Counted from the first letter of the stretch, positions 45,786-57,100 are shown. The stretch is DNA of 64,000 nt from Thermodesulfobacteriota bacterium (GCA_035325995.1 DAOKYU010000001.1:532681-596680), one strand, 5' to 3'. Translations and numbers: made by a program. Notes: a model not told the origin generated them from the letters alone.

Positions 45786-46934
45786 TCAGATCCCGAGAAC
45801 GTAGTAAACCACCCCGAATATGCCGTCCGTTAAGATCATGAGCACTATCCCTATGACGACGGCCTCGGTCGCCGCGTCGCCGACGGCCGACGGGCCGCGC
45901 GACGCCCTCATCCCCGAAAGGCATCCGACCCCCGCTATTATCACCGCGAAAAAGAGCGTTTTGAAAAGCCCGGCCAGGAGCATGACGTACGTCCCGGACG
46001 CCGTTATCTGGTTCATGTACGTGCCGAACGTGAATCCCAGGGAGAGCATGACGACGAGGCCGCCCAGGAGGCCGAAGAGGTTCCCGAATACCGTAAGCAG
46101 GGGGAGCATCAGGAGGGCCGCTATCACCTTCGGCACGACGAGGAAGTTAACGGGGTCGAGCCCCATGGTGTCGAGGGCGTCTAACTCCTCGTTCACCTTC
46201 ATCGTACCGAGCTCGGCCGCGAAGGCCGACCCGCTCCTGCCGTTTACGACGAAGGCCGTCATGAGCGGGCCGAGCTCCTTGAAGTACGCTATGACTATGA
46301 GGTCGGCGACGAATATCTGGGCGCCGTACTGCTGCATCGGCATGGCCGACTGGAACGCGATGACGAGCCCGACGAGGAAGTTGACGAGGGCTATTATGAA
46401 AAAGGAGTTGGCGCCGAACTTCTCGCAGGTCGTGAAAACCTCTCCCCACCTTATACCGAACGGGTTCATGAGCGCCTTTGTCAACCCGACTGTCACCTGC
46501 CCGGTGAAGACTATGTGTACCTTTATTTCCCCGAGCAGCTCCCAGGCCGCGCGGCCGATCTGCTCGACTATCCCCGTCCGCTTCTTCGGAGCCGCTCCTT
46601 TCGTCCCGGCGAAGCTCTCGGGATCGAACAGGTCGAACAGCTTTTCGAGGTCGCCCCTTAGGCCCGTTATCTCGAAGCCGCCGCCCGCTTTTTCCTGCAT
46701 CAGCCTGAGCTCTATCAGAAGCGCCATCCCCGAGGCGTCCATGTAATCGATACCCGAAGCGTCCACCACGACATTCCGGGGCTTTTCCCTGGACAGGGCC
46801 TCCTCGGCCTTGTCCCAGACGTCGGACGTGGTATACGCGTCGAGACGACCGCCCGGTTTCAGTGTGAGCGTGCCCCTGCCGTCCTTTGCCGTTTCGAACG
46901 AAGGGGGTGAAGAACCTCTTTCGGGATTGTTCAT
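45786..46934 (-). CDS. mlaE: Mla permease with fused N-terminal STAS domain (MlaB-MlaE fusion)
   Basis: A 382-residue protein. Residues about 15-110 form a STAS domain (NVVVDASGIDYMDASGMALL), like the separate MlaB of E. coli. Residues about 135-380 form the MlaE permease with five or six helices (GLVIAFQSAMPMQQYGAQIF, GRSGSAFAAELGTMKVNEEL). It is the first gene of the operon mlaE-mlaF-mlaD-lipoprotein. Confidence 0.93.
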   Translation of the reverse strand: MNNPERGSSPPSFETAKDGRGTLTLKPGGRLDAYTTSDVWDKAEEALSREKPRNVVVDASGIDYMDASGMALLIELRLMQEKAGGGFEITGLRGDLEKLFDLFDPESFAGTKGAAPKKRTGIVEQIGRAAWELLGEIKVHIVFTGQVTVGLTKALMNPFGIRWGEVFTTCEKFGANSFFIIALVNFLVGLVIAFQSAMPMQQYGAQIFVADLIVIAYFKELGPLMTAFVVNGRSGSAFAAELGTMKVNEELDALDTMGLDPVNFLVVPKVIAALLMLPLLTVFGNLFGLLGGLVVMLSLGFTFGTYMNQITASGTYVMLLAGLFKTLFFAVIIAGVGCLSGMRASRGPSAVGDAATEAVVIGIVLMILTDGIFGVVYYVLGI

Positions 46935-47036
46935 ATATGCGCAGCCGACGTGGCTATGTTCTCGATTCCTGCAAATATGGCCTGATGCGGTAGAATTGCC
47001 TCTGAGATTAACATAGTATAATCCCCGGAGTCAATT

Positions 47037-48113
47037 ATGAAAAGCCATCCCAAGTTCGTAAGAAACCTCGACGCCTTCTACTACGCCGAGGTGTTCCTCG
47101 TATGCGCCGTGTCCGCGGTTCTCGGCATACGCCTCTTCCTCCACATGACCGGGTACCCGCAGATCGGGAACGGCACACTCCACATAGCGCACATGCTGTG
47201 GGGCGGTCTCCTCATGCTGGCGGCGCTGATAATGCTTTTCTCCTTCATCGGGAAGCGCGTAGAGCTCTGGGCGGCGATACTCGGCGGCGCGGGGTTCGGC
47301 ACGTTCATAGACGAGGTAGGGAAGTTCGTGACGAAGGACAACGACTACTTCTTCGAGCCCTCGGTCGCGATAATGTACGTCGTTATCGTGCTGATAGTCC
47401 TCGCTCTTCACATGATAAGGTTCGGATGGACGTTCACCGGGAGGGAGTACCTCGTAAACGCCCTTAAGGGGCTCGAGGAGGTGGCGCTGTCGGACCTCGA
47501 CGAGGACGAGAAGAAGACCGTCCTTCTTTACCTCGACAGGAGCGACCCCGGCGACCCGCTGACGCCCGCGGTGAGGGGGCTCATAACGAACGCGGAGCCG
47601 CTGCCCAACCATTCGCCCGGGCTCTACAGGAGGCTCAAGGACCGTTTCGGCGGCTTTTACGAGAGGGTAGCCGGGACGGCTGTTTTCAGGCGCGCCCTCG
47701 TCGTGCTCTTTCTTTCCCAGCTCGTGGCGACATTCGGGTACGTCCTTTTCCTGACGCTCTATTACGGATTCGGACTGGGCTCGAACCTGAGCTTCGCCGC
47801 CCTTGAGCGCGCAAATCTCGACGTCAATGACCTCTCCTTCGTCGACGTCGCCCGGCTACTGTCGTCGGCTCTGTCGGGCGTCTTCGTCTTCCTCGGCGTC
47901 TACTACATGCGCCGCTCGCGCCTGAAGGCCTACATGATGTTCGAGCGCGCCCTCCTCGTCTCGATACTCCTCACCTACGTGTTCGTATTCTATAAGGAGC
48001 AGTTCGCCGCGCTGACGGGGCTTTGCTTTAACCTCGTGATACTCGTCGGCCTCAGGATGCTCATAAGGCAGGAGCAGGTGGAGGAGATAAGAACCGCCTC
48101 GTTCTGGAAGTGA
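47037..48113 (+). CDS. Conserved multi-pass membrane protein, function unknown
   Basis: A 358-residue protein with about eight membrane helices: four before residue 130 and four after residue 220, with a soluble loop between. HIAHMLWGGLLMLAAL and GFGTFIDEVGKFVTKDNDYF look conserved and hold His, Asp and Glu that could bind metal. I recognise the family pattern but not a function. TATAAT lies 14 nt before the ATG and GGAG within the leader. It is divergent from mlaE and convergent with cdsA. Confidence 0.8.
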   Translation: MKSHPKFVRNLDAFYYAEVFLVCAVSAVLGIRLFLHMTGYPQIGNGTLHIAHMLWGGLLMLAALIMLFSFIGKRVELWAAILGGAGFGTFIDEVGKFVTKDNDYFFEPSVAIMYVVIVLIVLALHMIRFGWTFTGREYLVNALKGLEEVALSDLDEDEKKTVLLYLDRSDPGDPLTPAVRGLITNAEPLPNHSPGLYRRLKDRFGGFYERVAGTAVFRRALVVLFLSQLVATFGYVLFLTLYYGFGLGSNLSFAALERANLDVNDLSFVDVARLLSSALSGVFVFLGVYYMRRSRLKAYMMFERALLVSILLTYVFVFYKEQFAALTGLCFNLVILVGLRMLIRQEQVEEIRTASFWK

Positions 48114-48120
48114 GCGCTGC

Positions 48121-48990
48121 TCAGCCGACGGCGACGCCGTGCATGGAGTAGTAAACGAGGACGAAATAATACGAGACGGGGAAGACGAATATGAGGCTGT
48201 CGAACCTGTCGAGCACTCCGCCGTGGCCGGGGACTATGGCCCCCGAATCCTTTATGCCGACCCCCCTTTTTATGGCGGATTCCACGAGGTCGCCGAACAC
48301 CGCCGCCGCCGATACGAATATCGCGAAGAGTATAGTCCAGTCGGACGACATAGGCGAGCCGAACCCGTAATTCACTATAAGGCCCGTCACTATGCACACG
48401 ACCACGCCGCCCAGCGTGCCCTCGACCGTCTTGCCCGGGCTTATTACCGGGGCGATTTTCTTCTTTCCGAATTTGAGTCCCGTGAAGTAGGCGCCCGTGT
48501 CGTTAAGGAACGTGCAGGCAACGGTAAAGAATATGAAGAAGAAGCCCGGGTCGGCGAGGCCCTGTGCGTTCCCGGCGTAATGCCCTATAGCGCCGCGCGC
48601 GTCTATGTTACGGAGGAGCACGGCGTGGCAGAGGAGCCAGCCGAGATATACTATGCCGAAGAGTGTCGCCCCGCCTCTTATTATCGCGCTCTCCTCGCCC
48701 GTTTTCCTGAGGTTGAATATGAGGACTAGCAGAACGGACAGGGTGAACATGAGCGAGAAATCGACGTATCCCTTGTACGCCGTGGCCGCTATCAGGAGAG
48801 ACAGCACTATCCCCGACCCCCGCGCATAGGGGAGGCTCCGCGACTGGAGCAGCCTTTGATATTCTATCTGCCCCGTGAGGACGAGCGCCATGATGAACAG
48901 GAGGAATACGATTCCCCCTATCCTGAATATGACGTAGAGTATCGGGACGGCTATCGCAGCCGTCACTATCCTTTGCCAGAAGTTGCTCAT
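48121..48990 (-). CDS. cdsA: Phosphatidate cytidylyltransferase
   Basis: A 289-residue membrane enzyme that makes CDP-diacylglycerol for phospholipid synthesis. The C-terminal signature is complete (SAIKRGVGIKDSGAIVPGHG, then GVLDRFDS), after about seven helices and the GKTVEGTLGG loop. The closeness to the Mla operon is only suggestive. Confidence 0.94.
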   Translation of the reverse strand: MSNFWQRIVTAAIAVPILYVIFRIGGIVFLLFIMALVLTGQIEYQRLLQSRSLPYARGSGIVLSLLIAATAYKGYVDFSLMFTLSVLLVLIFNLRKTGEESAIIRGGATLFGIVYLGWLLCHAVLLRNIDARGAIGHYAGNAQGLADPGFFFIFFTVACTFLNDTGAYFTGLKFGKKKIAPVISPGKTVEGTLGGVVVCIVTGLIVNYGFGSPMSSDWTILFAIFVSAAAVFGDLVESAIKRGVGIKDSGAIVPGHGGVLDRFDSLIFVFPVSYYFVLVYYSMHGVAVG

Positions 48991-49019
48991 ACGGGTCGAA
49001 TAGATATAATGTCCATAAC

Positions 49020-49047
49020 CTGACGGTTATTGCAAATAGAATATAAC
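49020..49047 (+). promoter_or_regulatory. Promoter of the formyltransferase-like gene
   Basis: CTGACG (49020-49025), a 16-nt spacer and TATAAC (49042-49047), which ends 4 nt before the ATG at 49052. No Shine-Dalgarno is present. Confidence 0.45.
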
Positions 49048-49051
49048 CCCT

Positions 49052-49822
49052 ATGAGCGAATCCGATATAAAACCATTGTTCGAGCCGCGCGGGGGGCCGA
49101 TGAGCGTCGCCGTCCTGCTCTCGGGCTCGGGGACCAATTTCGTCGCCGTCGTCGAGGAGGAAAGGCGGCTGGCGCGCTCGGGCGAAAGGCTCTACGGCAG
49201 GATAGACGCCGTGTTCACGAACGCCCCCGGGTGCGAGGGAGCCGGGAAGGCGGCGGAGTACGGGATACCGGTTCTGGGCCTAGGCTCGAAAAAGTATTTC
49301 GACGTCCTCGGCAAGGGCCCCGAAGACGAGGAGACGAGAGACTATTACGATGCCGCGGCGATCGCGCTTATCGAGAGCGTCGCGACTCCCGACATTATAG
49401 TCCTCGCCGGTTACAGGCGGAGGCTCGGCCGCGCCTTCATCGAAAGGTACGGCGGCAGGATACTGAACCTCTACCCCGGCGACATAACGAAGGACTACCT
49501 CGTACGCGGCGTCGATGCCTCCGTCCAAGCGCTGAGGGCCGGGGAAGACAGCCTTCGCTGCACGGTGTACCTGGAGCGTTTCGGCGAGAGGTTCGGCACT
49601 GCCCTCGTCCAGTCCCCGCCCGTGTCGCTCGCTGGTTTCACCGAGGCCGACAGGGACGCCATGGGGGCCAGGATCAGGGAAGAGGCCGAGTGGAAGGCGC
49701 TTCCATTCGCCGTCCACGAGCTCGTGGCCAAGGGAAGGGCCGGGATCGACGGGGACGGGGCGTTATACGTTGACGGAAAGAGGCTCGGGCCTTCGGGCTA
49801 TCCCATGAAAGGCACGGAATAG
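49052..49822 (+). CDS. Divergent formyltransferase-family (PurN-like) protein
   Basis: A 256-residue protein with the glycinamide ribonucleotide formyltransferase fold: VAVLLSGSGTNF near residue 19, DIIVLAGYRRRLG in the middle and a CTVYLE strand. The catalytic set of PurN is altered: the usual N-I-H-P reads NLYP, so His is Tyr, and the Asp of the VDEGVDTG loop is missing (ERFGERFG). It is also longer than PurN. I therefore doubt that it makes FGAR; it may bind folate for another reaction or be regulatory. Confidence 0.7.
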   Translation: MSESDIKPLFEPRGGPMSVAVLLSGSGTNFVAVVEEERRLARSGERLYGRIDAVFTNAPGCEGAGKAAEYGIPVLGLGSKKYFDVLGKGPEDEETRDYYDAAAIALIESVATPDIIVLAGYRRRLGRAFIERYGGRILNLYPGDITKDYLVRGVDASVQALRAGEDSLRCTVYLERFGERFGTALVQSPPVSLAGFTEADRDAMGARIREEAEWKALPFAVHELVAKGRAGIDGDGALYVDGKRLGPSGYPMKGTE

Positions 49823-49909
49823 TAGAACGCACGGCGTCTATAAAACACTTTAACTTCGTTTTTCAACCCATTGCAATAATGAGAGAATCTATTCCGGATG
49901 CGCTGGCTG

Positions 49910-51589
49910 TCAGGGCTTGTTCTTTTCCTTCGCCCACGAATCCTTGAGCGTGACGGTCCTGTTGAATACTAACGCGCCCTTTTTCGAATCCCGGGCGTCC
50001 GGCGTGAAGTACCCGAGCCTCTCGAACTGATAGTTTACCCCGGGCTCGGCGTCGGCCAGCCCCGGCTCGACCGGGCGGTCTTTCAGCACGGTGAGCGAAT
50101 CGGGGTTCAGGCGCTCCTTGTAGTCCGAGCCGTCCGCCCCGGGCTCGGGAACGGTAAACAGCCTGTCGTAGAGCCTGACCTCGGCTTTTATCGCGTGCGG
50201 GGCCGAAACCCAGTGAATCGTGGCCTTTACCTTCCTCCCGTCGGGGGCGTCTCCCCCCTTCGTCGAAGGGTCGTACGTGCAAAGGAGCTCCGTCACCTCG
50301 CCGTTTTCGTCCTTTACGACGCCCTCGCACCGGAGGAAATAGGCGTACCGGAGCCTCACCTCCACCCCCGGCGAGAGCCTGAAGAACTTCTTCGGCGGAT
50401 TCTCCATGAAGTCGTCGCGTTCGATGTAGAGCTGCCCCGAAAACGGCACCTTCCTCGTGCCCATCGAAGGGTCCTCTGGGTTGTTGACGGCGTCCAGCTC
50501 CTCGGACCCGCCCTCGGGATAGTTCGTGATGGTTACCCTGAGCGGGTTGAGGACGGCCATAACCCTCCGCGCCCTCTTGTTGAGGTCGTCACGTATGCTG
50601 TGCTCCAGGAGCGATATGTCTATGACGCTCTCCTGCTTCGTGACCCCTATCCTGGAGCAGAAGTTTCTTATGGACTCGGGCGTGTATCCCCTTCGCCGGA
50701 GGCCCGAGATAGTCGGCATCCTCGGGTCGTCCCAGCCGTTTACGTACCCGTCCCGGACGAGCTCTAAAAGCCGCCTCTTGCTCATGACCGTGTAGTTGAG
50801 ATTGAGCCTCGAAAACTCTATCTGCTGCGGGTGATATATGCCGAGCTCGTCCAAAAACCAGTCGTAGAGCGGCCTGTGGTCTTCGAATTCGAGCGTGCAG
50901 AGCGAATGCGTGATCTTTTCGATGGAATCCGATACGCAGTGCGCATAATCGTACATAGGGTATATGTGCCACTCGTCCCCGGTCCTGTAATGCGGCTCCT
51001 GGATTATCCTGTACATGACGGGATCACGCATGTTGATGTTGCCCGAGGCCATGTCGATCTTCGCCCGGAGAACGTGCGCGCCCTCCGGGAACTCGCCCTC
51101 CTTCATGCGCCTGAAGAGGTCGAGGTTCTCTTGGGCCGGGCGGTCCCTCCAGGGACTGTTCTTTCCGGGCTCGCTGAGTGTGCCCCTGTACTCTCTTATC
51201 TCGTCGGCGGACAGGCTGTCTACGTAGGCCTTCCCCGCCTTTATAAGCGTTACGGCGTGATCGTATAGCGCCTGGAAGTAGTCCGAAGCGTGGTAGAGCC
51301 CGTCCCAGTCGAAGCCGAGCCACCTGACGTCGTTCTCTATCGCCTCGACATACTCGGTGTCTTCCTTCGCCGGGTTCGTGTCGTCGTACCTCAGGTTACA
51401 CGTGCCGCCGTATTCCCCGGCGATGCCGAAGTTAAGGCAGATGGACTTGGCGTGGCCTATGTGGAGGCAGCCGTTGGGCTCGGGGGGGAAACGCGTCGCC
51501 ACCCTGCCCCCGAACTTTCCGCTCTCGTTGTCCTCCTCGACTATCGTGCGTATGAAGTCGAGGCTTCTCTTCTCTCCGTTCTCTTCCAT
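49910..51589 (-). CDS. glnS: Glutaminyl-tRNA synthetase
   Basis: A 559-residue class Ic aminoacyl-tRNA synthetase. The HIGH motif is [12 protein letters not shown] (near residue 43) and the KMSKS-like motif is VMSKRRL. The domain that follows, with [15 protein letters not shown], is the anticodon-binding beta-barrel. A purine-rich GGGAGAAGGG precedes the ATG. Direct GlnRS implies this organism does not rely only on the Glu-tRNA(Gln) amidotransferase route. Confidence 0.96.
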   Translation of the reverse strand: MEENGEKRSLDFIRTIVEEDNESGKFGGRVATRFPPEPNGCLHIGHAKSICLNFGIAGEYGGTCNLRYDDTNPAKEDTEYVEAIENDVRWLGFDWDGLYHASDYFQALYDHAVTLIKAGKAYVDSLSADEIREYRGTLSEPGKNSPWRDRPAQENLDLFRRMKEGEFPEGAHVLRAKIDMASGNINMRDPVMYRIIQEPHYRTGDEWHIYPMYDYAHCVSDSIEKITHSLCTLEFEDHRPLYDWFLDELGIYHPQQIEFSRLNLNYTVMSKRRLLELVRDGYVNGWDDPRMPTISGLRRRGYTPESIRNFCSRIGVTKQESVIDISLLEHSIRDDLNKRARRVMAVLNPLRVTITNYPEGGSEELDAVNNPEDPSMGTRKVPFSGQLYIERDDFMENPPKKFFRLSPGVEVRLRYAYFLRCEGVVKDENGEVTELLCTYDPSTKGGDAPDGRKVKATIHWVSAPHAIKAEVRLYDRLFTVPEPGADGSDYKERLNPDSLTVLKDRPVEPGLADAEPGVNYQFERLGYFTPDARDSKKGALVFNRTVTLKDSWAKEKNKP

Positions 51590-51685
51590 TCCGTTTCCCT
51601 TCTCCCGATGTCTCCGGGGATTAATATTATACGACCTGAGAAAAAATCAAAGCCCCGGCCGCCGCCGCTCATTACCGCCGATATG

Positions 51686-51714
51686 TTGCCTAACCTCGCC
51701 TAAGCAATTACAAT
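51686..51714 (+). promoter_or_regulatory. hemB promoter, leaderless geometry
   Basis: TTGCCT (51686-51691), a 17-nt spacer and TACAAT (51709-51714). The first ATG (51720) is 5 nt on and the second (51723) 8 nt on. Confidence 0.6.
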
Positions 51715-51719
51715 TACGC

Positions 51720-52706
51720 ATGATGTATTTCCCAGCATACAGGCCGAGAAGGCTGAGAAGGACAAAGACGATCCGCGACCTCGTTTCGGAAACGAGGCTG
51801 TCCGCGGACGAGTTCATTTACCCAATGTTCGCAGCCCCGGGCAAGGGCGTAAGGGAGGAAGTCCCCTCCATGCCCGGCATATACAAGCAGTCGATCGATA
51901 ATATCGTCAAGGAGGCCCGCGAGGCCGAGGCGCTGGGCGTAAAATCCGTCCTCCTCTTCGGCATCCCCGAGCACAAGGACGAGACGGGGAGCGAAGGCTA
52001 CGCCGATGACGGCATCATACAGAAGACCGTACGCGAGCTAAGGAAAAAGACGCCCGACATGCTCGTCGTAACGGACGTCTGCATGTGCGAGTACACGAGC
52101 CACGGGCACTGCGGGATAATAAAGGGCGGCGACGTCGACAACGACGAGACGCTGGATTATCTCGCGAAGATGGCCGTCTCTCACGCCGAGGCCGGGGCCG
52201 ACATAATCGCCCCGTCCGACATGATGGACGGCAGGGTCGGCGTCATAAGGGAGGCCCTCGACGACGCGGGTTTCGAGAAGGTCCCGGTAATGGCCTACTC
52301 GGCCAAGTACGCCTCGGGGTTCTACGGCCCCTTCAGGGACGCCGCCGAATCGCCTCCCCAGTTCGGCGACAGGCGAAGCTACCAGATGGACCCGCCCAAC
52401 GTTAGGGAAGCGCTCCGCGAGATAGCCCTCGACATCGAAGAGGGGGCTGACATCGTGATGGTGAAGCCCGCGCTTTCGTACCTCGACGTCATACGCGCCG
52501 CGCGCGAGGAGTTCGACCACCCATTGGCCGCCTATAACGTCAGCGGCGAATATTCGATGGTCAAGGCCGCCGGGAAGCTAGGGTGGATAGACGAGAAGCT
52601 CGTAATGATGGAAATACTGACGAGCATAAAGCGGGCCGGGGCCGACATCATAATCACCTACCACGCAAAGGAAGCCGCCGAAATCCTCCGCGGCCGGGGG
52701 AAGTAA
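51720..52706 (+). CDS. hemB: Delta-aminolevulinic acid dehydratase (porphobilinogen synthase)
   Basis: A 328-residue enzyme that condenses two 5-aminolevulinates. It is the zinc type: [14 protein letters not shown] carries the three cysteine ligands. The Schiff-base lysines are in [15 protein letters not shown] and [12 protein letters not shown]. Two start ATGs are adjacent (51720 and 51723). It is directly followed, with no gap, by a small DUF4177-like gene. Confidence 0.96.
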   Translation: MMYFPAYRPRRLRRTKTIRDLVSETRLSADEFIYPMFAAPGKGVREEVPSMPGIYKQSIDNIVKEAREAEALGVKSVLLFGIPEHKDETGSEGYADDGIIQKTVRELRKKTPDMLVVTDVCMCEYTSHGHCGIIKGGDVDNDETLDYLAKMAVSHAEAGADIIAPSDMMDGRVGVIREALDDAGFEKVPVMAYSAKYASGFYGPFRDAAESPPQFGDRRSYQMDPPNVREALREIALDIEEGADIVMVKPALSYLDVIRAAREEFDHPLAAYNVSGEYSMVKAAGKLGWIDEKLVMMEILTSIKRAGADIIITYHAKEAAEILRGRGK

Positions 52707-52913
52707 ATGGCCGGCAATCCCCACTATAAGGTCGTCGAGCTCTCGCTCGTCACGGACGAGGAGATAGAGAAGGCGCTCAACACGTGGACCGGCGAGGGGT
52801 GGACCTTCGACGGGATTCACTTCGTCGTGAGGGACTCCTCGAAGAGGCCGACGATGGCGTTCATCTTCTTCACCTCGGGCGCGGGCGAGTCCGAAGGGCT
52901 CAAGAGCATCTGA
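52707..52913 (+). CDS. Small DUF4177-like protein
   Basis: A 68-residue soluble protein: HYKVVELSLVTDEEIEKALN, then GEGWTFDGIHFVVR. This is the pattern of DUF4177-type proteins, with the typical GW-F turn. The ATG starts on the base after the hemB stop, so it is translated by coupling. Function unknown. Confidence 0.75.
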   Translation: MAGNPHYKVVELSLVTDEEIEKALNTWTGEGWTFDGIHFVVRDSSKRPTMAFIFFTSGAGESEGLKSI

Positions 52914-52979
52914 CCGGTTTTTCTTCCGGAATTATCCGCTGCCGCAGAGTGTACAGGGACGTCCCGAAGGGACGGTGTT

Positions 52980-53720
52980 TCAGCCTTCCGCTTTCAGGCC
53001 CGATGCGCCGGAGTCGTTGAGGTAGCTCTCGAGCCCGGTGAGGTCGCCTATCCTGTCCATGCGCTCCAGCGATGCGTATTCCCCTTCCCTGTCGAGGAGT
53101 ATCGCGCGTATGCCGAGGGCGCGCGGGCCGTGGAAGTCGTTCCTGAGGTCGTCGCCCACGTGTATGGACTCTCCGGGATCCACCCCGGCCTTTTCGAGGG
53201 CGGCGAGGTATATCCCGTGAGAGGGCTTTGCGAACCCCGCCTCGCTCGATATTACGAACGTGTCGAAGTAATCATATATGCCGAGCCGCTCCATAACGTC
53301 GTAGACGCGGGAGTCGAAATTCGATATTATGCCGAGTTTGTAGCACCTGGATTTAAGCGATTCGAGCACGGGGACGGTTTCGGGAAAGAGCGTCCACGCC
53401 TCCGTCCTGAACACCTCGAAGAGCTCGTCGAAATGCTCGTCGAAGCCGGGGAACATTCCGACCTCCGTGTAAACGTCGGTGACCACCTTTTTCCACCAGT
53501 CCTTTTCGAGTCCTTTTCTCTCTTCGCCTGAAACCCCGCCGAAAGCGAGCGGGGGCGCGTTCCTGAACGCCTTCGAAAACGCCCTCCTGAGCGCGGCCGT
53601 GTCGGGGTCGGCCCCGTATTTGCGGGCCACTCCGGCGTACGTGTTCCCTAGACCTTCCTTTATGAAAAAGAGTGTGTCGGCGGCGTCGAAGAATATGGTC
53701 GTGATCTTTCCGTTTGTCAT
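52980..53720 (-). CDS. HAD-superfamily hydrolase
   Basis: A 246-residue phosphatase-like protein. Motif I is FFDAADTLF (nucleophile Asp and Asp+4), motif II is IISNF, motif III Lys is in AGFAKPS and motif IV is HVGDDLRND. A helical cap lies between residues about 20 and 95. The substrate is unknown. The start at 53720 (MTNGKITTIFFD) has AGAGAG upstream; the frame is open further but without similarity. Confidence 0.87.
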   Translation of the reverse strand: MTNGKITTIFFDAADTLFFIKEGLGNTYAGVARKYGADPDTAALRRAFSKAFRNAPPLAFGGVSGEERKGLEKDWWKKVVTDVYTEVGMFPGFDEHFDELFEVFRTEAWTLFPETVPVLESLKSRCYKLGIISNFDSRVYDVMERLGIYDYFDTFVISSEAGFAKPSHGIYLAALEKAGVDPGESIHVGDDLRNDFHGPRALGIRAILLDREGEYASLERMDRIGDLTGLESYLNDSGASGLKAEG

Positions 53721-53785
53721 GCGAATGTCTCTCTTTGTCTGAATGAAGACTTTAATATACACTCTATTTTCAGAAGGAGTAACTG

Positions 53786-54196
53786 GTGATGGAGAGCACC
53801 GAAGACGTATACGCCGCTATCATCGTCCGCGATCTCATGTTCGCTTCGAGGATACGCGAGGCGGCCAAAAGAACCGGGGTCAGGCTCGAATTCGTAAAAT
53901 CCGGCGACGGGTTCGCCGGGAAACTCGCCTCCCGTCCGCCCGCGTTTTTTATCGTCGACCTCGGCACAAAAGGTCTCGATCCCTTCTCGGTTATAAGGGA
54001 GATACGGGAAGCGCCCGCCCTCTCCGGCGCGCGCGTTATAGGCTTCCTCCCGCACGTAGAAACGGATCTCAGAAAGAAAGCGGCAGAGGCGGGATACGAC
54101 CTCGTCGCGGCGCGCTCGTGGATGGCGATGAACGTCGAGAAGATATTCACCGACATCGCCGCCGGAAAGCCGTTCCCGATGAAATCCGGTCAATAG
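53786..54196 (+). CDS. Receiver-like single-domain protein
   Basis: A 136-residue protein with a CheY-like fold. The acceptor-like Asp is in [14 protein letters not shown], but the acidic pair is weak (IIVRDLMFA) and the conserved Lys is absent. It may be a pseudo-receiver. AGAAGGAG precedes the start. It is convergent with metH, and the last 7 nt of both genes overlap. Confidence 0.7.
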   Translation: MMESTEDVYAAIIVRDLMFASRIREAAKRTGVRLEFVKSGDGFAGKLASRPPAFFIVDLGTKGLDPFSVIREIREAPALSGARVIGFLPHVETDLRKKAAEAGYDLVAARSWMAMNVEKIFTDIAAGKPFPMKSGQ

Positions 54197-57100
54197 CCGA
54201 GGTTCGGCCTCAGCCACTTCTCCACCTCCGGAAGGGGTATCCCCTTCCGTTTCGCGTAGTCCTCGGCCTGGTCCCTGTCTATGTCGCCTATGTGCATGTA
54301 CCTCGACTGCGGGTGCCCGAAGTAGAACCCGGCGACGGAGCTCGGCGGGTATATAGCGAAGTTCTCCGTTATCTCGACACCGATGTTCTCCTTCACGCGG
54401 AGCATCTTCCACAGCGCCGCTTTTTCGGTGTGGTCCGGGCAGGCAGGGTATCCGGGCGCGGGCCTTATGCCCCTGTACTTTTCCTTTACGAGGTCCTCGT
54501 ACGTGAGGTCCTCTTCCTTTCCGTAGCCCCATGCGTCGCGGGCGCGCTTGTGCATCATCTCGGCGAGCGCCTCGGCCACCCTGTCGCCGAGGGCCTGGAC
54601 CATTATCGCCGAGTAATCGTCGCCCGCCTTCCGGAACGTGTCGGCGAAGGTCTCCACCTCCTTACCGGCGGTGACGGCGAACCCGCCCATGTAATCGGCC
54701 CTCCCGGAATCTTTCGGCGCGACGAAATCCGCGAGCGAATAGTATATTTCGTTCTCTCCCTTCGACCTCTGCTGGCGGAGGAAGTGGAACGTCTCGACGA
54801 CTTCCTCCCGGCTCTCGTCCGCGTAGACCTCGACATCGTCGCCGACGCTGCTCGCGGGCCAGAACCCCTGGACGGCCCTCGGGCCGAACCTCTTCTCCGA
54901 GGCAATCTGCCCGAGCAGCCTCTCGGCGTCATCGTAGAGGCTCCTCGCCTGGGCGCCGTATTTCTTATGGTCGAGTATGGCGGGGAACACCCCCTTGAGC
55001 CCCCACACCCAAAAGAGCGGCGACCAGTCGATGTACGGGACGACGTCCTCTATCTTTATATTCTTCATGACCTCGACGCCCAGCTTCTCTGGCACGTCTA
55101 TACGCGCCGTTTTCCAGTCGTCGGTGAACCTCTTCTCGCGGGCCTTTTCGATCGGGATGAACTCGGCCGCGCTTTTGGACTTCGAATGGCGCTCGCGGAG
55201 CTCCTCGTGCTTGCGCCGCGTTTCTTCGGCGAACTCCTCGTACTTGTCCGGGTTTAGGAGGCTGTTGCAGACGTTGACGACGAGCGAGGCGTCCTGCACG
55301 TGGCTCACGACGCCGCTGTAGTGGGGCGCTATTTTTATGGCCGTGTGGGCCTTACTCGTCGTTGCCCCGCCGATTAGCAGCGGCGTTTTGAACCCCTGCC
55401 GCTCCATCTCGGAGGCGTTGTAGACCATCTCGTCGAGGGACGGCGTTATGAGCCCGCTGAGCCCGATTATATTCGCGTTCACTTCCCTTGCCGTTTTGAG
55501 TATGTTGTCGCACGACACCATGACGCCCAGGTCTATGACCTCGTAGTTATTGCACCCGAGGACGACCGAAACGATGTTCTTCCCGATGTCGTGGACGTCG
55601 CCCTTCACCGTCGCGATGACGAACTTCCCGCGCGCCGCCCCGCCGGATGCATTAGCCTTTTCGAGCTCCATGTAGGGCTGGAGGAATGCGACGGCTTTCT
55701 TCATGACGCGCGCGCTCTTGACGACCTGCGGGAGGAACATCTTCCCTTCGCCGAAGAGCTGGCCGACTATTTTCATCCCGTCCATGAGCGGGCCCTCTAT
55801 GACGTCGAGCGGCTTTCGGTATTTATTGAGCGCCTCCTCCGTGTCGGCGTCTATGTAATCGACTATTCCTTTTACCAGCGAGTGCGAGAGCCTTTCCTCG
55901 ACGGTCCCTTCCCTCCATTCTTCGGTTTCCCTGTCCCTCGTCTTTCCGGAGTCCTTCACCTTCTCGGCGTAATCGACGAGTATTTCGGTGGCGTCGGGCT
56001 TCCTGTTGAAAAGGACGTCCTCGACCTTCTCCAGAAGCTCCTTGTCTATCTCCTCGTATACTTCGAGCATGCCGGCGTTGACTATCGCCATGTCGAGCCC
56101 GGCCTTTATCGCGTGGTAGAGGAATGCGGCGTGCATGGCCTCCCTTACGACGTTGTTTCCCCTGAACGAGAATGAAACGTTGCTTAGCCCGCCGCTCGTC
56201 TTCGCGCCGGGGCAGACTTTTTTAATCTCCCTTACGGCTTCTATGAAATCGAGCGCGTAGTTATTGTGCTCCTCGATGCCCGTCGCGACTGTAAGCACGT
56301 TCGGGTCGAATATGATGTCCGAGGGGTCCATGCCCGCCTTTTCGGTGAGGAGCTTGTACGCCCTTTGGCAAATCCTGATCTTGTCTTCCTTGGTCGCCGC
56401 CTGGCCTTTTTCGTCGAACGCCATGACGACGGCCGCAGCGCCGTAGCGCATTATCTCGCGCGCGTTGGCGAGAAACTTCTCCTCGCCCTCCTTCAGGCTT
56501 ATGGAGTTTACGATCCCCTTCCCCTGAATGCACTTGAGCCCGGCCTCTATGACGGTGAATTTCGAGCTGTCTATCATCACAGGGACCCGGGCTATGTCGG
56601 GCTCGGTCGCTATGAGATTAAGGAACCTCGTCATGCACGCCTCGCCGTCGAGTAAAGCCTCGTCGAAGTTGACGTCTATGACATTGGCCCCGTTTTCCAC
56701 CTGCTGCTTCGCCACCGAGAGCGCCCCCTCGAAGTCGTCCTCTTTTATGAGCCCGGCGAACCTGGGCGAGCCCGTGACGTTCGTCCTCTCGCCCACCATC
56801 ACGAAGGGCGCATCCTCGCCTATGTTGAGCGCTTCGAGCCCGCTCAGGCGCGTGGCCGGCGGGATTTCAGGGATAGCGCGCGGGGGGTAGTCCTTCACCC
56901 TCTCGACTATCGCCTTTATGTGGTCCGGCGTCGTGCCGCAGCATCCACCGACGACGTTGATGAATCCGCTTTCGGCGAAGTCTTCGAGGTAAGTAGCCGT
57001 ATCCCCGGGCGTCTGGTCGTATCCCGTGTCGCTCAGCGGATTCGGCAGCCCCGCGTTGGGATAGCAGCTCACGTAGCAGTCGGCGATGCGCGAAAGCTCC

